Below, in pieces: positions 1 to 9,567 of a stretch of DNA of 64,000 nucleotides. Source of the DNA: Pedobacter sp. MR2016-24 (GTDB lineage: Bacteria; Bacteroidota; Bacteroidia; Sphingobacteriales; Sphingobacteriaceae). Every line of letters begins with the position of its first letter. Within the stretch, counting starts at the first letter, position 1. The position numbers and the translations under genes are program-made. The notes beneath the pieces are model-generated. The model saw nothing but the letters and a program-made list of their open reading frames with translations, ran no database searches and was not told where the DNA came from. The stretch is from contig NZ_JAPIVO010000002.1 of NCBI RefSeq assembly GCF_026239655.1, positions 496,001 through 560,000 of the forward strand, written 5' to 3'.

Positions 1-322
1 GAAAGATTTTAAGGTGAATGGTACAGTAAAAACTGCCTATGTTCCGGGATCTGTTAAAGCCGGAAAGGTTTATTTCACCATCAATAATTCGGAGTTATGG
101 GTCATCATCAAAGACACAATGACAAAGAAATTTAAACCTGGTAAAGACGTAGGTATTTTATCACATAATGACGACACTGTTAAAGAAATCATTTCTGATG
201 GAATTACCACATTCTCTGTAGATTTTGGATTGATGGGTAAACTGGCAGCAGAATTTGTACTGAGCAGGCGTAAAACCCAGGAAGTTCTTCCTACATTGTT
301 GCTCAGAAGAAATTCTTTATAA
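1..322 (+). CDS. LacI-family transcriptional regulator, C-terminal fragment (runs in from the left edge)
   Basis: The reading frame is open from base 2, so the gene starts outside the window and only about 106 C-terminal residues are visible. They fit the end of a periplasmic-binding-protein-like sensor domain of LacI/GalR regulators: a segment resembling 'LSHNDD', then 'ITTFSVDFGLMGKLAAEF', and the typical closing strand 'LPTLLLRR'. The helix-turn-helix is not in view. A GTG at base 14 is in frame but internal. The stop lies 9 bases before the TTG of the symporter gene, so the two are probably co-transcribed, and this protein is the obvious candidate regulator of the alpha-galactoside locus that follows. 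The family assignment rests on the tail only. Confidence 0.7.
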   Translation, partial: KDFKVNGTVKTAYVPGSVKAGKVYFTINNSELWVIIKDTMTKKFKPGKDVGILSHNDDTVKEIISDGITTFSVDFGLMGKLAAEFVLSRRKTQEVLPTLLLRRNSL

Positions 323-331
323 GCTTATCAG

Positions 332-1933
332 TTGAACACCATCGCCATAATCAGTCTGCTGTTATGTACCGTTTTGGTAGGTTTTTTTTCATGGCTGAAA
401 AGCCGCAAGATCAAAATCACCAATACGACTTCTCTGTTTTTAGCAAACCGTAACAATAGTTTCTGGCTCGTTGCAGGATCACTTTTCCTCAGCAACCTGA
501 GCGCTAATCAGTTTATCGGCGAGAATGAATCGGTATATCTAAATAATATGACTATCATAGGCTGGGGAGTAAGTTCTGTGCTGGCCATGTTAGTGGTATC
601 GGAATTTTTAATGCCGGTCTATTTCAGGAGTGGTGTCATTACTACGCCCGATTTTCTGGAAGCACGTTATGACCAAGGGACTAAACGATTGGTGTCGACC
701 GTCTTCTTACTGAGTTATATTGTAAATATGCTGCCGACAGTGCTTTATACCGGTGCGGTGGCATTCAATGGAATGTTCAATATCAATGAGGTATTACATG
801 TAGGTTACTGGCAGGGTATATGGATACTGGTATGGGGAATGGGCATTATTGGCTGTGGTTACTGTATCATGGGTGGCTTAAAGGCCATATCAGTTTCTGA
901 TAGTATCCTGAGTTTTGGGATGCTGATCATTGCTGTTATTTTGCCATTATATGGATTGAGATACCTGGGAGAGGGAAGTATTACTGAAGGTATCAGCATC
1001 ATTGTCTCCAGCAAAACAGCTCATCTCAATGCCATCGGAACAGCTGCGGACGCCGTACCATTTTCTACCATTTTTACCGGGATGCTGATAGTAAATATCT
1101 ATTACTGGGGTATGGAGCAATACATTGTTCAGCAGTCCTTGTCGGCCAAAAACCTCAGTGAATCCCAAAAAGGTATTGCTCTGGCCTGTGTAGCGAAGTT
1201 GTTAAGTCCTTTATTAATCAATGTGCCCGGACTAATTGCTGTCCACCTTTATCCTGATCTGGTCAATACTGCGCAGGTGTTCCCTTTGCTGATAAAAGAT
1301 GTTTTGCCGGCCGTATTTATCGGGCTGACGGGTAGTGTGATCTTTGGCTCGGCTATTACCGTTTATAATGCGGGCCTCAATAGCAGCAGTACACTTTTTG
1401 TATTGAATATTTATAAACCCTGGAAAAGTAAACAGGGGATAAATGTACCTGAGCGCGAACTTGTCAAAACGGCCAAACTTTTTGAAGTCGTCATTTCGCT
1501 GCTGGCCATGTTTATCGCCCCCTTCTTCATTTTTGCCGATAAAGGCTTTTATATGTATCTGCAGGAGGTTTCCGGCATTTTTAGCATTCCTATCTTCACC
1601 ATTATTCTGGTTGGGATGATCACTAAAAAAGTACCCGCAATTGCCGCGAAAGCGGCGATTGTGTTTTATATCTTATGTTATGTCCTCCTGCATTTCCTCT
1701 CTCCGGTAAAAATGCACTTCCTGCATCTGATGGCTATTTTATTTATAGTAACGATGGGAATCATGTTACTCATTGGCAAATTGTATCCGATGGCACAGCC
1801 CTATGAGCGAGCGAAAAATATGCTGAAGGTGGTCCATCCCTGGAAGTACCGTTATTTTGCGGCAGCCGTGCTGATGATATTGATGGTGCTGGTCTTCCTG
1901 ATCTTCTCTCCACTGGTACTTGCAAAGGGCTGA
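332..1933 (+). CDS. Sodium:solute symporter (SSS/SLC5 family), probable sugar importer
   Basis: A 533-residue inner-membrane protein with about 13-14 hydrophobic segments, the usual size for the SSS family. The segment after the first helix ('SLFLSNLSANQFIGENE') matches the family's first re-entrant/TM1 region that helps form the sodium site. The start is a TTG at 332; no ATG is available before the first membrane segments, so TTG is preferred, with translation probably coupled to the LacI gene 9 bases upstream. Its position between a LacI regulator and SusC/SusD plus alpha-galactosidases suggests it brings galactose or a galactoside released in the periplasm into the cytoplasm. The substrate is inferred from context, not from residues. 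Confidence 0.8.
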   Translation: MNTIAIISLLLCTVLVGFFSWLKSRKIKITNTTSLFLANRNNSFWLVAGSLFLSNLSANQFIGENESVYLNNMTIIGWGVSSVLAMLVVSEFLMPVYFRSGVITTPDFLEARYDQGTKRLVSTVFLLSYIVNMLPTVLYTGAVAFNGMFNINEVLHVGYWQGIWILVWGMGIIGCGYCIMGGLKAISVSDSILSFGMLIIAVILPLYGLRYLGEGSITEGISIIVSSKTAHLNAIGTAADAVPFSTIFTGMLIVNIYYWGMEQYIVQQSLSAKNLSESQKGIALACVAKLLSPLLINVPGLIAVHLYPDLVNTAQVFPLLIKDVLPAVFIGLTGSVIFGSAITVYNAGLNSSSTLFVLNIYKPWKSKQGINVPERELVKTAKLFEVVISLLAMFIAPFFIFADKGFYMYLQEVSGIFSIPIFTIILVGMITKKVPAIAAKAAIVFYILCYVLLHFLSPVKMHFLHLMAILFIVTMGIMLLIGKLYPMAQPYERAKNMLKVVHPWKYRYFAAAVLMILMVLVFLIFSPLVLAKG

Positions 1934-1962
1934 TTCGCTTTTTTTGCAGGGAACACCATTTT

Positions 1963-1974
1963 TATTTGCAAATA
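1963..1974. promoter_or_regulatory. 12-bp perfect palindrome upstream of susC, candidate operator
   Basis: TATTTGCAAATA is a perfect 12-bp palindrome in the 235-bp gap between the symporter and SusC genes. LacI-family regulators bind short palindromes, and a LacI gene lies just upstream, so this is a candidate operator. The centre is GC rather than the CG step common in LacI-family operators, and AT-rich palindromes of this size can occur by chance, so support is weak. The rest of the gap holds an AT-rich promoter-like stretch (about 1980-2040) and a possible leader ORF (2059-2172). Confidence 0.22.
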
Positions 1975-2058
1975 CAAGTAAACTTTCACACCTTTAAATT
2001 ATAGTATAGAATAGTATAGCTCATTCGTACTCCTTAACCAAATTTAAACCGTTATAAA

Positions 2059-2172
2059 ATGACAGTAATTCATGAACTGGATGGGGGAATTCCGCACGGC
2101 ATTCTTATCCCGCCTTCTTTGATTTCAACAATCACAAATCATCAAATTCTAATCTTAAATAGTCAATTATGA
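2059..2172 (+). CDS. Possible 37-codon leader peptide overlapping the SusC start
   Basis: ATG at 2059 opens a 37-codon frame whose stop overlaps the SusC start codon as ATGA (2169-2172). The predicted peptide has no recognisable domain. The stop/start overlap would allow translational coupling of SusC to a leader. Chance is a real alternative because the frame is short and was found only by inspection. Confidence 0.2.
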   Translation: MTVIHELDGGIPHGILIPPSLISTITNHQILILNSQL

Positions 2173-5100
2173 GAACAGCATTTCTACTCAGAATAATGCT
2201 TGTCTGTACTTCGATTTTAATGTTTAACCCCAACTTCCTACAGGCTCAGGTAGCAGATAAAATTGTTACAGGTAAAACAACAGATGAAACCGGCGGGGTA
2301 TTACCGGGAACAACCATCAAGGTTAAAGGCACAACGATCACTACGGTAAGTAATAATGACGGACAATTCAGTATCAAGGTTCCCGGTGTGGGCGCAGTAC
2401 TTGTTTTTTCTTTTGTCGGTTATACTCAGCAGGAAGTTGTAGTAGCAAACCAGGCATCAGTAAACGTGCAGTTGAAGCCAAACGAGGCAGGCCGGCAACT
2501 CAACGACGTCGTGGTGGTAGGTTACGGAAGTCAGAAAAAAGGGGAGGTAACGGGTGCAATTTCCTCTGTAAAAGGAGAAGAGCTTTCCAAAATGACTGTT
2601 GGAACGATCGGATCTGCGCTGCAGGGAAAAGTTTCGGGCGTATCTGTGGTGGCTTCAGGCAGTGGGCCAGGCGCAAATCCGCAGGTTTTCATTCGTGGTA
2701 TCAGTACTTTCGGTTCAAATGCACCACTGTATGTGGTGGATGGGGTACCGGTAACCGATATAAGCTTTCTTAATCCCAAGAACATTGCCACATTAGATGT
2801 GTTGAAAGATGCATCAGCTTCTGCAATCTACGGATCACGGGCTTCTAATGGTGTAATTATCATTACCACGACTTCTGGTACTATGGGTAAAACGATTATC
2901 TCGCTGGATGCAGCCACTGGATTTTCCAATGCATTGCGTAAACCCGACATGGCAGGATCTCAGGAATATGCTTCGGTCATGAATACTGCCGCCAGGAATT
3001 CAGGTAATCAGCCGGTTTATCCTGATCTGAATGCACTGACCAATTCTACCGACTGGTGGAATCAAGTGACACAAAGAGGAATTACCCAGGACTATAATTT
3101 AAGCCTTACCGGCGGATCAGAAAAATTAAACTATTCCAGCAGTATAGGCTATTATAAGGAAAAAGGTTTGGTGAGATCAACAGATTTCAACCGTATCAAC
3201 TTCCGTTTAAAAACAGAATATAAGGTAAGTTCAAAAATTAAAATAGGGCAGGATATCAATATCTCGGGAACGGGCAGGACACCTTCGCCAAATCCGGGAG
3301 GAAGTAATTCCATTTTCCAGAATGCAATTCTTGCAGATCCTATTACGGCTGCCAGAGTTCAGCGTTCGGCTAATCCCTATGACAACTATGGCGGTTCACC
3401 AACGGACATTCCCAATTCACTGGCTGTAATTGAAAGGAACTTCCAGAATGCCAAACATACTTACCTGATTGGAAGTATCTATGCGAAGTATGAAATTATA
3501 CCCGGACTAACATTTGAGCCCCGTTTTAGTATCAACGGAGATTTATATGAATACAATAACTTCTCACCCACGTATAATATTGATGCCGGGGAGTACAGCC
3601 TGATCAATTCGGCAAGCAGACAGCATGATATTTCAAAATACTGGAACAATACCAATACGCTGACCTATAAAAAGCAGTTGGGCAATCATAATTTCACAGT
3701 ATTGGCTGGTTTCACAAATGAGAAATTCATAGATACCAGATTGTTTGCAAGCGGACAGGGAATCCCCTCCAATGATCCGTCCTTACAATATCCTGTAGCG
3801 TCTACGGGCGGTTTTAACATCGGTGTAGGTGATGGCGGAAGATTTGATAATGTCCGCACCTTACAATCCTACCTGGGAAGGATCAACTATAGTTATAAAG
3901 AAAAATATCTGCTTTCTGTGAGTGTAAGGGCAGATGGGTCTTCAATTTTTGCGCCTAAAAACAGGTGGGGAACCTTCCCGGCCTTTTCCGGCGGATGGGT
4001 ACTTTCTAAAGAAGGATTCATGAAAAATGCCACATGGGTAGATAACCTGAAACTCAGGGCCGGATACGGTCAGGTAGGTAACCAGGGTGCTGTACCCCTG
4101 GGACAGTACGTTTCTAACTTAGGTACTATTTACAGTGCTATGGGCAGTACTGGTGAATCTCAGGTGGGGGTAATCAGAACTTCAGTTTCCAATCCCGATC
4201 TTAAATGGGAAACAGTAGAAGATATCGATCTCGGTCTGGATGCCGCTTTCCTGAAAAACAGGTTAACCGTATCGGGTGATTATTTCGTGCGTAATGTGAA
4301 AGACATGATCGCTACGCAGACGATTGTGGCCTATGCCGGATATGGCGGAAATTCTCCATGGACCAATGTAGGTACCATGCAGACCAAAGGGTATGAGTTC
4401 AGTATCGGTTACCAGGATAAGGCCGGAGATTTCTCTTACGGGATTAATGTAAATGCCACGCATTATACGGCTACGGCACAAAAACTGGCACAGGGAAATG
4501 ATATCTTTTCTGGTAATACTTCTATTTTCGGAAGAACAAGTTTAACCCGTGAAGGATTCCCTGTGGGGTCATTTTTCGGCTTGCAGACAGACGGTATTTT
4601 CCAGAATGCAGGTGAAGTGAGCGCGTATAAAAATGGTGCCGGCACAGTAATTCAGCCGAATGCAGTAGCAGGAGATTTCCGCTTTAAAGATCTGAATGGT
4701 GATGGGGTGATTAATTCGTCTGACCGTACTTTTATTGGTAATCCTACACCAAAAATGACCTTCGGACTCAACCTTACGGCAGGGTACAAGAATTTCGATA
4801 TGACACTGTTCTTTACCGGTAACCTGGGTGGTGATCTGGTCAATGTGCTTAAAGGATTTACCAATTCAGGAAGTAACAACTACAATAAGGTGAGCGGCCT
4901 GGAGAACATGGCCTGGAGAGGTGAGGGGACTTCTAATGAGATACCGCGACTTGCTGCTTTTGATACGAACGGAAACTTCTCCCAGTTTAATGATTTTTAT
5001 GTAGAAAGCGGTTCATTTGCACGACTGAGAAATCTGCAGCTGGGTTATACCATTAATAACATCAATGCGGGTAAGATCAGGGTATTTGCAAGTGCGCAAA

Positions 5101-5255
5101 ATCTGCTGACGATCACCAAGTATAAAGGCCTGGATCCTGAAATTGGTTATGGTACACAATGGACAGATGGTCCGTCTGCACTGAACAGAGGTGTGGATTG
5201 GGGTAATTATCCTACATCGAGAACCTTTCTTTTTGGCCTGAACTATACCTTCTAA
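2169..5255 (+). CDS. SusC/RagA-type TonB-dependent outer-membrane transporter
   Basis: A 1028-residue SusC-like receptor. It has a signal peptide (about residues 1-27, ending near 'LQAQ'), a CarboxypepD_reg-like domain (about 32-115) starting 'ITGK/VTGK'-style with 'PGTTIKVKGT', the TonB-linked plug ('VVVVGYGSQKKGEVTGAISS' and 'YVVDGVPV'), and a long beta-barrel ending in Phe ('LNYTF'). There is no STN domain at the N-terminus, so it is not an ECF-sigma signalling receptor; control by the upstream LacI protein fits. It is paired with SusD (17-bp gap). The neighbouring glycosidases suggest uptake of alpha-galactosides such as raffinose-family sugars or galactomannan fragments; this specificity is inferred. 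Confidence 0.93.
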   Translation: MRTAFLLRIMLVCTSILMFNPNFLQAQVADKIVTGKTTDETGGVLPGTTIKVKGTTITTVSNNDGQFSIKVPGVGAVLVFSFVGYTQQEVVVANQASVNVQLKPNEAGRQLNDVVVVGYGSQKKGEVTGAISSVKGEELSKMTVGTIGSALQGKVSGVSVVASGSGPGANPQVFIRGISTFGSNAPLYVVDGVPVTDISFLNPKNIATLDVLKDASASAIYGSRASNGVIIITTTSGTMGKTIISLDAATGFSNALRKPDMAGSQEYASVMNTAARNSGNQPVYPDLNALTNSTDWWNQVTQRGITQDYNLSLTGGSEKLNYSSSIGYYKEKGLVRSTDFNRINFRLKTEYKVSSKIKIGQDINISGTGRTPSPNPGGSNSIFQNAILADPITAARVQRSANPYDNYGGSPTDIPNSLAVIERNFQNAKHTYLIGSIYAKYEIIPGLTFEPRFSINGDLYEYNNFSPTYNIDAGEYSLINSASRQHDISKYWNNTNTLTYKKQLGNHNFTVLAGFTNEKFIDTRLFASGQGIPSNDPSLQYPVASTGGFNIGVGDGGRFDNVRTLQSYLGRINYSYKEKYLLSVSVRADGSSIFAPKNRWGTFPAFSGGWVLSKEGFMKNATWVDNLKLRAGYGQVGNQGAVPLGQYVSNLGTIYSAMGSTGESQVGVIRTSVSNPDLKWETVEDIDLGLDAAFLKNRLTVSGDYFVRNVKDMIATQTIVAYAGYGGNSPWTNVGTMQTKGYEFSIGYQDKAGDFSYGINVNATHYTATAQKLAQGNDIFSGNTSIFGRTSLTREGFPVGSFFGLQTDGIFQNAGEVSAYKNGAGTVIQPNAVAGDFRFKDLNGDGVINSSDRTFIGNPTPKMTFGLNLTAGYKNFDMTLFFTGNLGGDLVNVLKGFTNSGSNNYNKVSGLENMAWRGEGTSNEIPRLAAFDTNGNFSQFNDFYVESGSFARLRNLQLGYTINNINAGKIRVFASAQNLLTITKYKGLDPEIGYGTQWTDGPSALNRGVDWGNYPTSRTFLFGLNYTF

Positions 5256-5272
5256 AATCTAAACTATTCTTT

Positions 5273-6814
5273 ATGAAAAGATATATTATAATGCTGTTTG
5301 CTGTAGCCAGCCTCGCAGCAGGATGCAAAAAGTTTCTTGACGAACCCATTATTGGTCGCCAGAACACAGAAAACTATTTTAAAACTGAAGCAGATTGCCA
5401 GGCAGCTGTTATCGCCTGTTATTTTGGGGCACATTCCGACCAGTGGTATGAGCTGGACAGGAGCCAGATGATGGGAGATGCATTAAGTGACGATGCTTTT
5501 AAAGGAAACTCTATTCCCGGAGATCAGTCGCTGTTCGGCGATATTGCCCGTTATCATTTTGATGCCACCAACGAATGGTTCGGCTTCAGGTGGTCATTGT
5601 TATGGAAAGGCATTGGAAACTGTAATTTCGCGATTGAGGGCATTACTACAGCTCCCATCAGCGATGCTGTTAAATCAGGTTTAATTGCACAGGCCAAGTT
5701 CCTGCGTGCCTATTGTTATTTTGAACTGGTAAAAAGTTTCGGTGGCGTACCATTAGTGCTTAACGTGCCTGATGCGCAGGCAGTGCTTTCGGTACCAAGA
5801 TCCAGCAGAGAAGAATGTTTCGCGCAGATTGTTAAGGATTTATCAGATGCCGCTGCGGGTCTTCCTGAACGTTCGGCTCAGGGTGCTGCTGAAATTGGGC
5901 GGGCGACTAAAGGCGCGGCGAATGCTTACCTGGCTAAGGCTTATTTATATACAGAGAACTGGGTAGAAGCGCAGAAATATGCAGATCTGGTCATTGCGTC
6001 CAACCAGTATCGTCTGGAGACCAGCTTCAGTAATGTATGGAGCATAAAAAACAGAAATGGTGTAGAATCTATCTTTGAATTCCAGTACAATGCAGATCAG
6101 ACTTTCAATTTAGGCACGGCCTTAACTTCAATTACCCGCAGCAGGGCCGATGGAGGCTGGGGCTTTGATACACCTTCCAGCAATTTGGAACAGGCTTTTG
6201 TAAGGGAAAATGATCCAAGGGAAAAATGGACGATCATTAAACAGGGCGATAATGTTGGTCCGGCTACTGCCAACTTTGATTATACCAAATACGATACTAA
6301 ATTGTCCGAAAATGAGTCCGGCCGTAACACAAGGAAGTTTTACCTGGCACCAGAAGACCGTCCCGCAAATGAAACCTCACATTCGGCATTGAACATTATC
6401 CAGATGCGTTATGCCGATCTGCTGCTGATTGATGCTGAAGCGGCCTATCATAATGGGAATACGGGGGTAGCGCTGGCAAGCCTCAACTTAGTAAGAGAAA
6501 GAGCTAACCGGCTAAATCCCGGAACAGTATTGCCGAGAACTTCTTCCGGTGTCGCTTTATTAAATGATATCTGGCTGGAGCGCAGACTGGAGCTCGCGAT
6601 GGAGGGTCACAGGTACTATGACCTGGTCAGACAACACCGTTTGGTACAGGTAATTAAAGATTTTTATACTTATAACAATACCACCAGCACAGATCCTTAT
6701 GATAAAGGAAATCCTAAAGGGGCAGATGTTGCAGAAAAGCATAACTTGTTCCCGATTCCTCAGCAGGATATAGACCTGTCGAAAGGCGTGTTGAAACAAA
6801 ACCCAGGTTTTTAA
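5273..6814 (+). CDS. SusD/RagB-family surface glycan-binding lipoprotein
   Basis: A 513-residue SusD-like protein. The N-terminus is a lipoprotein signal with lipobox LAAGC (Cys18), so it should be anchored to the outer membrane. The family's TPR-like helical framework is visible, including 'RFLRAYCYFELVKSFGGVPL'-like text near residue 145 and the C-terminal 'ERRLELAMEGHRYYDLVR' region with the closing 'NPGF'. SusD covers the SusC barrel and captures the oligosaccharide. It lies 17 bp after SusC and 44 bp before the first glycosidase, in one probable operon. Confidence 0.93.
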   Translation: MKRYIIMLFAVASLAAGCKKFLDEPIIGRQNTENYFKTEADCQAAVIACYFGAHSDQWYELDRSQMMGDALSDDAFKGNSIPGDQSLFGDIARYHFDATNEWFGFRWSLLWKGIGNCNFAIEGITTAPISDAVKSGLIAQAKFLRAYCYFELVKSFGGVPLVLNVPDAQAVLSVPRSSREECFAQIVKDLSDAAAGLPERSAQGAAEIGRATKGAANAYLAKAYLYTENWVEAQKYADLVIASNQYRLETSFSNVWSIKNRNGVESIFEFQYNADQTFNLGTALTSITRSRADGGWGFDTPSSNLEQAFVRENDPREKWTIIKQGDNVGPATANFDYTKYDTKLSENESGRNTRKFYLAPEDRPANETSHSALNIIQMRYADLLLIDAEAAYHNGNTGVALASLNLVRERANRLNPGTVLPRTSSGVALLNDIWLERRLELAMEGHRYYDLVRQHRLVQVIKDFYTYNNTTSTDPYDKGNPKGADVAEKHNLFPIPQQDIDLSKGVLKQNPGF

Positions 6815-6858
6815 AATTGAAACAGGTCATGCAATGACTGAATTAATACTTACGGATA

Positions 6859-9540
6859 ATGGAGAACTCAACAAAATATAAACTGGCGCGAATACTGATC
6901 ATTACGATGGTCAGTATTTCGGTTGGTCTTTATCAGTCTGCCCGGGCACAGGAAAAATTCATAGAGGCAGAAGCTGCAACGCTGAGTAATGGCGCGCGAA
7001 TAGAGGATTGTGCTACTTGCTCGGGAGGACATAAAGTAGCTGCGCTGGGCGATCTGGCAAATGGAAAACTGCAATTTGTGCTGAATGTGCCCCGCAGGGG
7101 TTTGTATCCACTGAATGTTTATTTCAGGGTATCTGACGACCGCAGCCTTAACATCTGGGTAAACCAGGAGGCTGTAGCACAGAAAGTCGTTTTCCGTCGT
7201 GTTGCCCCGGTAGAGCAATCCAGCGTGCAACAGGTTTTTATGGCTTTAAAAGCAGGGAAGAACACTATATCTTTTGATAACCCTGTAGAAGGAGGACCAG
7301 AATTAGACCGGATTGGTTTGATCGCTACTCCTGTAAAAGCATTGAGTTTTAAAGGACTGATAAAAGATAAAAGTGGTCAGCCTGTACCGGGCGTATCGGT
7401 ACAGCTGAGAGGGAATGCCGAAAGGATGGTCACCACTAATGCTGCTGGTGCATATACGATCAATGATGTGCCTGCAGGGGAATACCTGATCTCTGCTTTT
7501 GCCAATGGAAAGTTGTTTTCACCCCATGCCAGGTCTGTCGCGAAAAATGAAGTACCGGCTGCACTGAACTTCACTGCCCAAAACTTTAGGAAGAGTGCTG
7601 CGGATGTAAAAAAGCTGAGTAATGGCGGGAACAGGATAGATTATAACATCAAAACGGGAACTGCGGATTTTTATAATAACGACAAGCTGATCCTGGTGAA
7701 TGCCTATGCGGAAGTACATGTGCCTCAGGTTTTGTCAAGTATGGATTATGCACAGCATATCGTGAAAGAGGAGGACTTTTCCGACCAGCTTGGTCGGGGG
7801 AAATTGTTCACTGTAACATCTGCCGGTGCCGGATTACCTGAAATGGTACAGGAATACTGGTTGTATACTAACCAGCGTTTTATGCTGACCCGCGTTTCTG
7901 CAAAAGGAGAAAAACAGCTTGAGACCAGGTATATGTCGCCTTTAAAGTCTGAAACATCCCTGCAGGTATTGCCTGCCGGTGAGAATTATTCCTTATTTGT
8001 CCCGTTCGACAATGACAAATGGGTACGCTATGTAGCTTTTCCTTTTGATAAAGTAGTGTCCAGTCATGAAGTCTCCGTGTTGTTCAATAAAAAAACAAAT
8101 CAGGGTTTAGTGATCGGATCTGTAGACCATGATACCTGGAAAACGGGTGTGGTGACGGCTACATCTGGTCATACCTTAAACCGGCTCGAAGCATATGGTG
8201 GTTTTACCTATGCTACTTCCCGGGATATCTTAGCCCATGGTAAAATCTCTGGTAACCGGGTGCAATCGCCCAGGATGTTTATCGGTAATTATGCCGACTG
8301 GCGGATGGGCATGAACGACTTTGCTAAGGTGAATGCCGGATTACATCACCGGATGAAATGGCCAGGCGGTGCACCTTTCGGCTGGAACAGCTGGGGTAAA
8401 ATTCAGTTTAACCTTACAGGGCAAAAAGCAGTGGAAGTGTCCGACTTTTTCGCAAAAGAACTGCAACCCAAATCTTTTGAAAATGATGGGGTGAGTTATA
8501 TCGGGATGGATGCAGGTGCGGAAAACAAGACTGACGAAGAATTGACCGCATTTGTAAATGCCTGTAAAAAGAACAATCAGATTCCGGGTGGATATTACGG
8601 ACCTTTTGCAGATTGGGGCGGTGATAGCACAAAGGTGATTGAAGGAACTCCCTATACTTATAAAGAACTTTATCTGCGTGCCAATGGCAATAAACAGTAT
8701 ATAGATGGTGCTGCGGCAATCGACCCTACCCATCCCGGTACGCAGGCGCGAATGAAAAAATCGCTGGAAAGGTTTAAGAGGTTAGGGTTCAAATTTATGA
8801 AAGTAGATTTCCTTGCACATGCTGCACTGGAATCAGACCATTATTATAATCCAAAAGTAACCACAGGTATACAGGCCTATAATGAAGGGATGAAGTATTT
8901 GCGGGAGACTTTGGGCGATAGCATTTATCTGAATCAGGCGATCTCCCCTGTATTTCCGGCCGATTATGCACAGTCGCGCCGCATTGCATGTGATGTGTTT
9001 GGCGATACCGAAAAGATTGAATACGCCATGAATGCATTGACCTATGGCTGGTGGCTTACGGACGTATATTTATACAATGATGCCGATCACGTGGTTCTGG
9101 AAGGACATTCAGAAGCCGAAAACAGGTCGCGGGTAAGCTCCTCAGTAACCACTGGAATCTTTATTGCTGGTGATGATTTCAGTGCTGCCGGTACTGCTGA
9201 GGCGAAAGCAAAAGGAATTAAGTTTTTAACCAATGCTGCTATCAATGATATTGCCCGTTCCGGTAAATCTTTCGAGCCTGTCTATGCTGCCAGTGGTGGT
9301 AAAGCCGCAGATGCCTTTTTCAGGAAAGATGAGCAGTATCTGTATGTTGCCTTATTCAATTATGGCAGTGCTGCACAGCAATTTCAGCTTCCGGTTGCTG
9401 CGATAAGAGCTGCGGAGTTAAAGAACGGTGCTTATACGGAACTTTGGACCGGTGAAAAAGGTGTTGCCGGCGATTTGATACAACTAACTATTCCGGCAGC
9501 GGATGCACGCATACTGCGGTTTGATCTGTCAGGAAAATAA
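6859..9540 (+). CDS. Multidomain clan GH-D glycosidase (alpha-galactosidase-like) with CBM and carboxypeptidase-regulatory modules
   Basis: An 893-residue secreted protein (signal peptide to about residue 31). It contains a CBM6/35-like beta-sandwich (about 34-155), a CarboxypepD_reg-like domain (about 165-235), a beta-rich region (about 245-480) and a (beta/alpha)8 catalytic region (about 490-790), then a C-terminal sandwich. 'GWNSWGK' is the clan GH-D entry motif. 'KVDFLAH' puts the likely nucleophile at Asp650. 'CDVFGD' offers Asp712 or Asp716 as acid/base. The architecture is unusual beside the GH36 enzyme next door; the two may split exo-galactoside types, or this one may act on another alpha-glycoside. 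The exact GH family is uncertain. Confidence 0.72.
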   Translation: MENSTKYKLARILIITMVSISVGLYQSARAQEKFIEAEAATLSNGARIEDCATCSGGHKVAALGDLANGKLQFVLNVPRRGLYPLNVYFRVSDDRSLNIWVNQEAVAQKVVFRRVAPVEQSSVQQVFMALKAGKNTISFDNPVEGGPELDRIGLIATPVKALSFKGLIKDKSGQPVPGVSVQLRGNAERMVTTNAAGAYTINDVPAGEYLISAFANGKLFSPHARSVAKNEVPAALNFTAQNFRKSAADVKKLSNGGNRIDYNIKTGTADFYNNDKLILVNAYAEVHVPQVLSSMDYAQHIVKEEDFSDQLGRGKLFTVTSAGAGLPEMVQEYWLYTNQRFMLTRVSAKGEKQLETRYMSPLKSETSLQVLPAGENYSLFVPFDNDKWVRYVAFPFDKVVSSHEVSVLFNKKTNQGLVIGSVDHDTWKTGVVTATSGHTLNRLEAYGGFTYATSRDILAHGKISGNRVQSPRMFIGNYADWRMGMNDFAKVNAGLHHRMKWPGGAPFGWNSWGKIQFNLTGQKAVEVSDFFAKELQPKSFENDGVSYIGMDAGAENKTDEELTAFVNACKKNNQIPGGYYGPFADWGGDSTKVIEGTPYTYKELYLRANGNKQYIDGAAAIDPTHPGTQARMKKSLERFKRLGFKFMKVDFLAHAALESDHYYNPKVTTGIQAYNEGMKYLRETLGDSIYLNQAISPVFPADYAQSRRIACDVFGDTEKIEYAMNALTYGWWLTDVYLYNDADHVVLEGHSEAENRSRVSSSVTTGIFIAGDDFSAAGTAEAKAKGIKFLTNAAINDIARSGKSFEPVYAASGGKAADAFFRKDEQYLYVALFNYGSAAQQFQLPVAAIRAAELKNGAYTELWTGEKGVAGDLIQLTIPAADARILRFDLSGK

Positions 9541-9567
9541 AATATATTACACTTCAATTTCTAAACT

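Noticed and set aside
6868..7230. 120-residue minus-strand ORF
   Set aside because: Antisense to the CBM-like region of the GH-D enzyme, without start context or domain.
8341..8733. 130-residue minus-strand ORF inside the GH-D glycosidase gene
   Set aside because: Antisense to a clear coding region with catalytic motifs; no domain or signal of its own.
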